Assembly: GCA_021234155.1 (NCBI GenBank)
Contig: JAJEKV010000040.1
Coordinates: 9,219,541 to 9,283,540, forward strand
Length of the DNA: 64,000 nt
Direction: 5' to 3'
Origin: Isoetes taiwanensis
Lineage: Eukaryota; Streptophyta; Lycopodiopsida; Isoetales; Isoetaceae
Position 1 is the first letter of the stretch; the number at the start of each line of letters is the position of its first letter. This document shows positions 8,894 through 18,700 of this stretch, in pieces. Below the pieces are notes generated by a model that saw nothing but the letters and a program-made list of their open reading frames with translations, made no database searches and was not told where the DNA came from. The position numbers and the translations under genes are program-made.

Positions 8894-10150
8894 ATGGCTC
8901 GTACCAAAAGTACCCAAAGCTACGACAGTCTTAGCGTGCCCCAAATCTTTGCCGAGCTTGGGGAGCAACTCGCCACCGACCCTGCCAAGGTAGAGCTCTG
9001 GTCGAGCTTGTGCAACATTTCGTCGCCGGCCATAGGATTCCTTACCCATCTTCCACTTGTCTGAGCGCTTTCTGATAAAACTTAACCTTCTCCAACAACC
9101 TTACACTTTGGTCGAACAGCCTGACCAAGTGCTCATGCTAGTTAAGTTCTACCCGCCCTCGTGTGTAGAAGTCTCCGAGGAAGAAGCCATTCGGAAAGAG
9201 GTTGTTAGGATCCGGGGGCTTGCCCACGAGGATGACACCCGGGAGATGGAGAGGGGAGACCTGAAGATTAGGGGGTTCGAGTATGTTTATCTGTGTGATG
9301 GGAGAGCCATCATAGCAAGCAACCCTTTCGACCTCCTTCCCTATTAGTATGATGAGGCCACCCAAAGTTTTTCTTGGGATGAAGTTCCGTCCTACCTCAT
9401 GGTGGACCACTTGATAGCCATCCAGATGGACATGCAAGCCAAGCCGGATTGCTATCATGCAGAGTTGTTACGAAGGATTACGGCCCAACGCTTCACTGAA
9501 GTGGAAGAGCGCATGGCAGCTGCCCTTGCCGCGCAATAAGAGGCTGAGCGGGCTGAGCAACAATGGCAAGCAGAGGAGCTTGCTAAGCAGAACCAGGACC
9601 GTCAGCAACAATCCCAACCAAACCACGAGCACGACACACCACGCCCTCCTCAACAGACTGAGACTCCCACCATTAAGCGACGGCGGAAATCCACCCCCCG
9701 TAAGTCCGGGAGTGTGCATAAGGAGAAGCTCAAGGTTGTTGGGGGTATTGGGAAGGCCACCAGCTCTGCCCGCTGGCAAGACTGAGTGGATGCAGCCCGG
9801 CCTCATCCAATAACAGGGGGCAAGACCTTATCCAAGAAGCCAACGCAGACCCAGCAAGCGGCGCCACCAAAGAAACTTTAGCCTTAAGGGAAATTCACAA
9901 GTACCAGAAGACCACAGAGCTGCTGCTATGGAAGCTCCCTTCTAGCGCTTGGCCCGCGTGATAGCCCAGGAATTCAAGATTGACCTGCGGTTCCAGACTT
10001 TTGCCATACTTTGCATTGCAAGAGGCTGCCGAGGCTTACCTGATAGCCCTTTTTGCGGATGCAAACCTTTGTGCCATCCATGCCAAAAGGGTTACTATCA
10101 TGACGAAGGATTTGGTTCTCGCTCGAACTATTCGGGAAGACCATAATTAG
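8894..10150 (+). pseudogene. Histone H3-like protein with H3 tail, long insert and C-terminal H3 fold (E2), frameshifted
   Basis: The ATG at 8894 starts MARTKSTQSYDSL, again an H3-type ARTK start. The reading continues over about 419 codons through frameshifts near 9055, 9880, 9940 and 10010 and in-frame stops at 9345, 9538 and 9783. The middle holds a globular part (about 9060-9540), a Gln/Glu-rich coil, then a basic block with RRKSTPRKSG, which resembles the K9 region of the H3 tail. The end (9881-10147) is an H3 fold: [57 protein letters not shown] and TKDLVLA align with H3 in order at about 70% by eye, much closer to canonical H3 than the E1 protein. The inserts of the two proteins show no clear similarity. 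The lesions make this copy non-functional. Confidence 0.88.
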
Positions 10151-10237
10151 CTTGCCTGTCAAGCATCGTTTGATGTATCAATTTTGTATATATATAAATA
10201 TAATCAAATTCTGTCTATCTAAGCTTTGTCTGGAACC

Positions 10238-10266
10238 AAAAAAAAAAAAAAAAAAAAAAAAAAAAA
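10238..10266 (+). repeat. Poly(A) run ending E2
   Basis: A run of 29 A begins 87 bp after the stop codon of the histone H3-like pseudogene, behind a short AT-rich 3' region. This looks like a copied mRNA tail. I found no convincing target duplication: the flank GCACACCAGAAGG after the run is not repeated upstream within the area I compared. Confidence 0.7.
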
Positions 10267-11099
10267 GCACACCAGAAGGCTTTAGCAAGGTCAAAAGAAT
10301 GTCAAATTAATTTGGTGCTACTAAGCTGTGGTATTTGGGAGGATGCATTTATAGTGACAATGAAAATCAATGCGGTGTATATAACTTTATGGCTCAAAAC
10401 TTTATAAAATAAAAGGGGATCAAGTTTTGTGTATTTCATAGTTCTCCTTTGTTTGAGGAATGATTTCTTGGTCTTGCTTAGCATTGATAATTGCAGGTGC
10501 TTTAGTCCTTTCGAGAAAAATAATATAAAATATCCACAAGTGGCCAATGGAGCATGTGGCATTAAAAAAATTAGTTGAATGATACATCACAATAATTTCT
10601 TCTTCCTACGGCTCAAACATCATTTTTTTTTTTTTTTTTTTTTTTTTTTGTAATATATGCATTTAGTTGTCATACTTTGCCCACCATTGTTTCGGCTATT
10701 TAATATAAGCAATGCTTTTACCTATTTTTTGCATTTTTTATATTATTTCTAGAGAGAAATTATAGAAGGAAGGAAGTATATTTTAACGTCCACGGAGGCC
10801 AACTGGCCTATTAGAAGAAATTTGTACATGGCTAAATATAGGAAAACAAATGCTGGGCTTCATCATGTAATTTAGATGAATAATATTTGTAATAGCCGAT
10901 GTCTCTCTCCAATCTAAGATGGTTATATAGTGCAACCATCTATCCATAATAATGACACATTTGTTCGCATGACCCATTATGCTTTTAGATTTCTTATGCC
11001 GTTAATTTCATATGTATATATAATTTACTGCCAAATGGCATAAATGAGATAATACAAAAATTATATGAAGTCAGGCTAACTATCGTGTTTTCATCATGC
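10267..11099. other. Non-coding AT-rich stretch
   Basis: I see no gene. It holds a run of 28 T at about 10622-10649 and scattered short frames without coding character. Confidence 0.6.
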
Positions 11100-11335
11100 G
11101 AATAATAGATGTTTTCTTTGAAGCCCTCATGATAGATGTTTGTACAGTTTGACAGCAATCTTATTCCTGTCATGGTTTCTTCCCCCAAAAACTCTTCGGG
11201 GCAAGGTTTTTTTTAACCTGGACAGTAATATGCTTGTTGCGTCTCCTTTTTGGGTCCCATAGGCCGATTAGTCTTCGTGGACGATAGAAACTCTATTCTA
11301 TTCTATTCTATTCGATTCTATTCTATTCTATGTAA
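11100..11335 (+). mobile_element. 3' end of a LINE with a (TTCTA)n tail
   Basis: The segment TTTGTACAGTTTGACAGCA, followed by CTTCGGGGC, a T-rich stretch, GGACAGTAATA, GGTCCCATAGGCCGATT and GTGGACGATA, is nearly the same as the end of the LINE at 53.93-54.08 kb. Here it ends in a pentanucleotide tail (TTCTA)n at 11293-11331, there in (ATTCTT)n. Only the last 200 bp or so of the element are present, typical of strong 5' truncation during target-primed reverse transcription. Confidence 0.85.
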
Positions 11336-11468
11336 CAAATCAAGGCACACATAGGAAACTGTTGCTTGAGGAGGCGCTCGTGACGGTGGCGCTTAGGGCT
11401 GCCGGCGTTTTTCCTTGTAACTTGAGCATCTGAACTCTGTTTTCGATGATCTTTAGCTCATAGTAGGG

Positions 11469-11966
11469 ATGGGGAAGACAGATATGGTTCCAGCATCTAA
11501 GGCAGCGACAAAACGGCGTGAATCTAGCACCAATTTGGTGATACGTGATCCCCCAGTTGCTGCGCAAAAAGAGGTAAATAATTCAGTTGAAAGTTCTTTG
11601 CCTTCGATGCTGGCTACTCCAGTGGTTCTTGAAGAAAGGGATTTTCCTCCCTTGCAAGGCGTTGTGAGTAAGGGAGCGGAAGTTAATGGGAACTTGCATC
11701 CACCAGGTACGGATTCCAGTCCTAATGTAGTTCCTCAGCCTCAGGCAAATAATAGTGCTTGGAAATCATCTGATTCAGTTACAAGAGTTTCATATCAAAG
11801 ATTTAGCGATTGGCTTTGTAAGGATATATCTAGTGCATCTAGAAAGGCAAGGGTAGCAGCGGCTTTACAGGTATTGTCTGAAGGAAGTAAGGATGAGTTG
11901 TCGGCAATCTTGGACACATTAAAAGCTGGCGGGCATTCAAGCGCAACAACAATTGCCTCCGGATGA
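11469..11966 (+). CDS. Unknown protein, 165 aa, first ORF of the retrocopy (LINE ORF1-like?)
   Basis: The ATG at 11469 opens about 115 bp after the 5' target duplication. The protein is Ser/Pro/Ala rich and hydrophilic with the segment EERDFPPLQGVV. That motif, followed by a Ser-rich low-complexity region, resembles N-termini of plant LINE ORF1/gag-like proteins, but no RNA-binding domain is visible. The frame stops at 11964 (SATTIASG end). Downstream frames (12051-12320) continue in the same phase with a hydrophobic stretch, so the original protein could have been longer. Function unknown. Confidence 0.4.
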   Translation: MGKTDMVPASKAATKRRESSTNLVIRDPPVAAQKEVNNSVESSLPSMLATPVVLEERDFPPLQGVVSKGAEVNGNLHPPGTDSSPNVVPQPQANNSAWKSSDSVTRVSYQRFSDWLCKDISSASRKARVAAALQVLSEGSKDELSAILDTLKAGGHSSATTIASG

Positions 11967-12374
11967 TATATTTTACCCGGTCGATTGTCGAAATGTGGTT
12001 CAAGCTTCCGGTATTCACATGGTTGAAGTGGACCATCAAGCTCATATTAAGTGTCTTTGAGAACTTATCTTCTTGTCGCGCTTCTTGGGTATTTTCTTGG
12101 TGGTTATTTATATTTTTCACGGTTCCGTGTTTGGTTGTCTCGGCCGAGGCGCCTTCAACTTCCTCCTTTCCGGTCCATCAAGTTGTTGGCAAAAACTTTG
12201 TTCTCATTATGTTTGAAAGTAGTGATCACGGTGGACTCTTTGGTATCAAGAGGGATTGATCCACTTGGTGGGGAATATATAATGTACCAAGATTACTCTC
12301 ACGGCTTTACACCGGTCTGATTCGTGCATTAAAGATGCCTTCTTGGTTCTCATTACCTAATCTTCCTCGATCTA

Positions 12375-13148
12375 ATGGCTCATCAATTTATAGTTGCAAT
12401 TTGCAACGGGACTTGGGGTTCATATCTCACACTCCATCATGAATGGTCCAAGGATTTGTGTTTCTATGCACGTGGACTGCGCCTTTGCCAGTTGTGTAGT
12501 TGTAAAGAGGCGGGCCTTGGTATAAGAAGTTGGATCTTAAGCTTCAATGGTCCGTGCTTAGCCCGTTTGTTTCCTGATAAGGAGGCTTTTGCTAGCTTTC
12601 GTCGAGGTACTCGTGCATCTCAGGCATCTGTTCAACATTCTTCTCAGGTTCAAGCTCCTACTGTTATTTCTTCATCTATTCATGATCAACCTTCGCCAGT
12701 TGTCTTGCATTCCTCGGCTATGGAAGATGCTCTACACACAGTTCCAATGGTGTCGTCCTTAGCACCGTCAACCACAACTATAGTTCCTACCACTCTCCCC
12801 GTTGTCGCTTCTGCTTCTCATGTTTATGAGGTTGTTATGGCTGATAGTCCTAATCTTCAGTGCGCTAAAGAGTCATGGCAACAGGTCAATTGGAAGAAGG
12901 CAGCGAGGAAGAAGTCAGTTATGTCATCTCACGAGGCTATCCTGCCTCGTTCTATTCAATGGCATGATAACTTGATGTCTGTTGATGATTATCCCGATGT
13001 TGCAGAACATGTTGATTGTGATGAGGCCATTAAACGCCTCACGTTTATGATTATGATTATGTACTGTGTTTGGGTGGTTTTGCTTAGTGGACCATCTCGT
13101 CCTCTAGGTTTTGAGTCCCATGTCACAGGTCCCTTGTATGTATCCTGA
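12375..13148 (+). CDS. Unknown protein, 257 aa, second ORF of the retrocopy
   Basis: An open frame with a Cys-containing N-terminal part (CQLCSCKEAGLG), a Ser/Thr/Pro/Val-rich middle and a basic segment QQVNWKKAARKKSV near residues 168-181, followed by DDYPDVAEHVDCDEA. A Trp-Lys-Lys-rich segment after a Ser/Pro linker is typical of gag-like proteins of plant LINEs. The frame ends 30 bp before the A run, so it is the last ORF of the copied RNA. I cannot name a domain. With the first ORF it may once have formed a single longer protein. Confidence 0.4.
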   Translation: MAHQFIVAICNGTWGSYLTLHHEWSKDLCFYARGLRLCQLCSCKEAGLGIRSWILSFNGPCLARLFPDKEAFASFRRGTRASQASVQHSSQVQAPTVISSSIHDQPSPVVLHSSAMEDALHTVPMVSSLAPSTTTIVPTTLPVVASASHVYEVVMADSPNLQCAKESWQQVNWKKAARKKSVMSSHEAILPRSIQWHDNLMSVDDYPDVAEHVDCDEAIKRLTFMIMIMYCVWVVLLSGPSRPLGFESHVTGPLYVS

Positions 13149-13203
13149 TATTCCTTGATAATAGACTGTCGTCCTTCCAAAAAAAAAAATCAAGGCACAC
13201 ATA

Positions 13204-15784
13204 TCAATAATGTTAACAAATTTGAAAACTAAACAAGAAAATAAATTTGCTTCATCCAAAAGCACTTAATAATATTGCTTAACTTGAACGTTGAAATTTC
13301 AATAAAAATCATTGCATATGCAAATATTTAAAAGGAATAAACTATAAGGGGAGAAAAATTTGCTTCATCCAAAAGTACTTAATAGTATTGCTTGACTTGA
13401 ATGTTGAAATTTCAATAGAAATTATTACATTATGCGAACATTTAGAAGGAACAAGTCTAGTAAGTTGGTAAATGCCTTTGACAAGATGATTGAAAGCCAA
13501 TGCAACATACAATGCTATAAAATGCAATGATATATGCAAATGTCAACTTGGATCATGTACTACGGATATAATTGAGTTTGAATCATGTATTACCGATCTA
13601 AATGAATTTGAAGGATGCTTGGAACATGCTATAGATTATGAGGGAAACCTCCAATATGTGATGAAAACCCTTTTCAATGTATGCAGATGAATTTGAAGGA
13701 TGCTTGGAACATGCTATAGATTATGAGGGAAACCTCCAAGATGTGATGGAAACCCTTCTTAATGTATACATTGGAATAGGAAATACCAAACTGGTGCTTC
13801 TACATAAGTTGGAAACACATTAAGGATGGGAAAACCAATCGTTTTCCAACAAAAAAAATCCTTCGCACGAACTATAAGTAAACAACAAATAATGTGGCTT
13901 GTAACAACAATAGCCCCATTACTTTCTTTGCTGAGGCATGTTCTTTTATCCAGCCATTATTTTTCTCCTTAAGCTCTATTGATTCGGTTTTGGTGTTTTA
14001 ATGTTGAAACTCAATCTGATGCCCAATCTTTGAAATTATGATTGTTAAATAAAAGTCATCTGTTAGTTTGTTTTAATATTGAAACTCAATCTGATGTCCA
14101 AGCTTTGAAATTACGATTGTTAAACAAAAGTCATTTCATATCTTTAAGAGCAGATAATATTCAAATCATTTGATTATGCAACAAAAATACTAATTTGGCA
14201 GTGTACACCATCAAACTCCTCAAAGACCATAATGTTGGATGCATCAAAGCTTTGCACGTCTTCATGTGGAACAACATCCATGTGCTAGCTGCATACTCAA
14301 TATGGCATTGCATCATATGGCATTGCATCTAGAAACTTCTGAGCATATAAGCAATTCCAAAGTTCGACAAGTTTGTCACCACAATAAAATAGAGAGGCCT
14401 GCGAATCTAAATGCGGAATAAACTTGATAGTGTCCTGCTGATTGGATAAAACCCTACTATGCTAGGAATACACAATGCAAACAACCAAATTCAGGAGAAA
14501 TGACAATATAAACCTAATAGTAGTGATGCTTCTAAAGACTACATTCAGGAGAAATGGTAATATAAACCTAATAGTAGTGACGCCTTAGATAGGTATAAAC
14601 AATCTAGATGACAAGGTGTAGAACCTACGTTAAAAGATGTTGATTTCTTACCCGATGATGAATCTAATGAAGCAGACCTGATGTTGAAGCTGATAAAGCA
14701 ACCCTACTGAAGTCATGATAAAGCCAACTTATTAGCATTGCTTTCAAACAGGAATGCCAATATTTGTAATATAGATCTAACATGGCACGCGGGGGCGGGG
14801 AATTTTGTGGCCGCTGTGCATGGTCACAGAAGGCAGGTTATGCCATCACGAGGGCTGCTAAAAGCAGGTCGATCTTAGCAGCCGGACAGGTGAAGTCGAG
14901 TAGAAGATGCTGTCTCTATGCAGAAATCGGCCTTCTGGGTGGCAATGGCATCATTAGCCTCTGTTGGAACTCCAAGTAAGACTTGAGTTTCTTTTGCTAC
15001 AAGATGTTCTTCCGTAAGCTAGCAAGGGCCACTGGGAAAGGGTCCTAACATGTCATTGGCATCGCAAAGACACGTTTTTAGTATAGTCTACTAGAATATG
15101 TATTTTCTTGTCGTTTGTATTGCATTTGAACATGCATGAAGTATACCCATGAAAGACACAATACAACAAAAAGAAATGCATGTTTGAAATTTCACAAGCA
15201 GAATATACCATAAAAGACTCAAGCATTTAGTTGAAGTAATTGTACTCAACTATACGGCTATGTATTAGAACAAGTGCAACTCAACATAGAGCTAGCTATT
15301 TATGTAACCCCCTATCAATTTCGGAGCCCCGTATATATCGAACACTGTCATGTTATAGCCACGGGCATATCCGTGGTATATCCGTGTCTTTGACATATGT
15401 TATAGCCACGCCCAAAAAAATTACACGGCAGCCATTTAAGACTGGCTATAACATGCCCACATCCGACATGATCAATTTCACCTAAATGTAACTTTATATG
15501 GTCCCTAGCTTTCCCTAAATGTAATGTTCGGTATCGATAGAATGAGGACAATTTACATGGGGAAATGTGCCCCCGCAGGTTACATGTTACGAAGTCAAAA
15601 AAAAAAAAAACTCTTTTCCTGCAATATTCTCTAAAAAATCGTACATTTCTTCTTGTTATAATTTGAATTAGAGATTGGTGGGATCAAGTCCACGACTTTA
15701 TTACGCAAGTTGCTTGCTGTGATGCAAGCCAGCAAGCCTATGTTGAATTTGTTTTAACTCTCATGCATCTCCAAGTTTTTGGCT
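13204..15784. other. Non-genic region with several local tandem duplications
   Basis: No gene recognised. Four separate two-copy direct repeats lie here: about 13240-13340 with 13355-13460 (TTGCTTCATCCAAAAG), 13608-13685 with 13690-13765 (GAATTTGAAGGATGCTTGG), 13995-14060 with 14070-14140 (TTGAAACTCAATCTGATG), and 14480-14525 with 14547-14585 (TTCAGGAGAAATG). Near 15345-15415 there are copies of GTTATAGCCACG. The last 100 bp before 15785 should include the promoter and 5' leader of the receptor kinase, but I could not place a TATA box. Confidence 0.5.
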
Positions 15785-18700
15785 ATGGCAATGGCAGCTT
15801 CCATTTTCGTCATCTTCTTGCTTCTGTCGGCCTCTGTTACCTCCAGCGCCCAAAGCAATTGCACCACCAGCGAAGTTGAAGGTAAAGATAGCCTACAGCT
15901 GCAAGTTTTGGCGATTCGGTAGGAATTTGTTGTAATTCGATTACCTTTTCTAGTTGCGGCTTTAAAAGCAGTGTCCGATGCTCTAAGTCAAAAATGGGAC
16001 TTCGACAGTGGGGATCCTTGCACCAATCTGAAGATTCCTGATGAAAATGCAGAAACGCTGAATGGCGTGATATGTGATGATGACTGCCATGTTATCAAAC
16101 TGTAAGTTTTTAATGAAGCAAGTGGTGGTAATCTTGATATGGCTGCTGCTCAAGTGTCTTCTAGAATGAGTAATGCTGGTAAATTTTAGTGCTTCGTTGC
16201 GCCTGTGGTCAAATCATATATGATTTCTTTTTGCCTTTTACATATGCTATTAGTTTGATATATACTGACATGTTCTTAATTTTTTATTTTAGTGCAATAA
16301 CTAACCTGCATGCACAAGGTCAAATTCCTGCAGCTATTGGAAATCTCACATATCTTCAAACTTTGTGAGAGATTTTTGCATCATTTATTCATCAGTTATA
16401 AGTTTATTTCTTGTTATTGACATAGCGAGCACTTGTTCTTTTGCTGGTACAGGAACTTTGAACAAAATGTCCTTGACGGAAGCCTTCCCGAAGAAATTGG
16501 AAAGCTCACAAACCTACAGAACATGTGGGTGGAATGTTTTCTTCTTGACGCTATAAGGGACTTCCTTTTGAAAAGTGGTTATATTCATATTCTCTCTATA
16601 TGTCTTTAAACAGGACACTCAGGAGGAATAAACTGAATGGGCCTATTCCTCCTCAAATTGGCAGTCTTACTAACTTGATTGGCTTGTAAGTATAGATTGC
16701 CCTTTACACAAATTTCTTCATACATGATGGTACTAAAAGTTTCGGCCACCAGAAACATTGAATCAAATGAATTCACTGGTTCTATACCGAAGGAGCTTGG
16801 AAATCTGAAGAATTTAACAGATTTGTAAGATCCAATACTCTTTCTAATAGGATCAAAATGTGAAACGAATTGACAGCAAATAATTTTATTTCAGTTGTTG
16901 ATTCAAGAAATGCACGAATTTCTTTCTTTCAGGAATATTGGTTCTTGTGGCCTTGGTGGTGAAATTCCTTCTGGATTGGCCAACCTTACAAGCTTAAAAG
17001 TCTGGTAGAAATACCTGTATCATTTATATGTTATATTCACCTTTTAAGATGTAAAAGAGGACTAGTTCTTGATTTTAACATTTCTTATTATTTTGAAAAA
17101 TTGCTGTTCCTTATTTACAGTTTCAAGGAAATGCTCATAATCTTGAGTCTGTCTTTGTGCAGGAATGGGTATGGGAACGACTTTAATGGTTCCATTCCAG
17201 ATGTGTTTACAAATATGGTTGATCTTAAAGAGTTGTAAGTTGTTATTATAGTTAATAGATATCCATGTCATTCTGGTCGCTTTAGGTATTTTGATTTCAA
17301 TGTTTCTATGCAAGCAGGAGACTTTATGGAAATAATTTTGAAGGTCCATTACCCTTGAGCTTAAGGAATCTCACAAACCTTGAAGTCTTGTAAGTGCTTA
17401 AATGGTTAGTGGAAACTAGAGATGTGTATTTCATTGACTTTGCATGTTCTGAGCTATGCATTCAATACTTCAGAAAGTGTTTTCAACCACAGATTAATGA
17501 TAGTTGAGAGTAACAAGGTATTGTATCACCTGAGACATGGTATCTTAGGTCAAAAAAGTTGGTTTTTGTCCTCGAGGTCAACTAAATTTAGAGAACACAA
17601 CATAAACTCAAGGGTTCTGTGTTATCATGTAGTCACCATATTAAGATACAAGATATTAGTACTTCACTTTGTAAAATTATGCACATTGAAACTATAACCT
17701 TTCGGAATCCATATATACATATATATCCGAAGAGGCTTTGATGTATATCAATGGTTTTAAAGGGTTCGATGCATTGGATTCTTTCTACTAAATTTTCTAC
17801 CAAGCAGGTACATGGGGGATATGCTGTTGCCCAACACATCCATTCCATCTGGTTTGATGAATTTGGAAGCTTTGAAGGAACTGTAAGTCATCTATATGTT
17901 TTCATTTATCCTTTCTGGTATTTGACAATTCCTTTTCCTTGAAATAGGTCTTTTCGAAATTGTCAGTTGACTGGAGAAATACCTAGCTTTTTGGGGAGTC
18001 TAGAGAATCTCACTTACTTGTATGCTCCATGTGTTTAAGCCTCCTCTTTACTATATGCCGATGGCTGATGCTAGAAACTTCTCCCAGAGACCTAAGCTTC
18101 AACAATTTATCAGGCAAGGTACCAGCAGCATTGGGAACATTAACTCAGTTGGATACTCTGTAAGTGTGTTGCATCCTACATTTTTGTTACGTTGGTATTA
18201 GAAGTCCAGTTATAGGCTACTGAGCTGGCATACATTATCTGGGAAAAGATCAAGGCGAAGAGATTAGAATCAGCATTATGTGGGATTGAGATTCTGAAAG
18301 GATCGAATAGATCTGCTCACTAATAACAAAAATACAGTTGAAGATTTCAAAAGTTACCAAAAAATGAAATTCATACTACACCTTTTTTTCTCATTTGTAT
18401 TAAGATGGGACAATGAGTGTCACAGTTCAACCTTTTACTAAAGTTCACATGTGACCAGGTCCTTGTTTTCTCAAGTCGGTCTAACTCTGGTAACAGATTT
18501 CTAGAGAGCAACAACTTGACGGGAGAGATTCCATCAAATCTCAGCAAACTCACCAATTTGCAGCGCCTGTAAGTGTACAGAAGATTGATGAAGTTGCACA
18601 TACGTTCACATCAAAATATTCGACTTTAATTGTGCAGTGATCTCTCTTATAATCAACTATCTGGATCTTTACCTGCATGGCTCAACAAATCAAGTTTGCA

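Larger units (their letters stand above)
7545..10266 (+). mobile_element. E2: diverged relative of E1 on the plus strand, 5' part with histone H3-like pseudogene
   Basis: An LTR homologous to that of E1 ends in CA at 8227, followed by one G and a PBS TGGTATCAGAAC (8229-8240). The histone H3-like ORF starts at 8894, 665 bp from the PBS (674 bp in E1). The element stops at a run of 29 A at 10238, without ORF2, gag or a 3' LTR. It is therefore either an LTR element cut off here, or a retroposed copy of a polyadenylated transcript that covered only leader and histone ORF. LTR and ORF have both diverged strongly from E1, so the two are old relatives, not a recent duplication. Confidence 0.8.
11337..13203 (+). 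mobile_element. Poly(A)-tailed retrocopy flanked by 17-bp target site duplications
   Basis: The 17 bases AAATCAAGGCACACATA occur at 11337-11353 and again at 13187-13203, and the second copy directly follows an A run (13179-13189). The enclosed 1.83 kb is thus a LINE-mobilised RNA copy. It lies immediately after the (TTCTA)n tail of an older LINE end. It contains two ORFs described separately. It has no reverse transcriptase, so it is either a non-autonomous element or a processed copy of a host or retroelement gag-type mRNA. Confidence 0.88.

Noticed and set aside
8894-9064. 57-codon ORF as an independent small protein
   Set aside because: It is the first piece of the frameshifted histone H3-like pseudogene; the reading continues in another frame.
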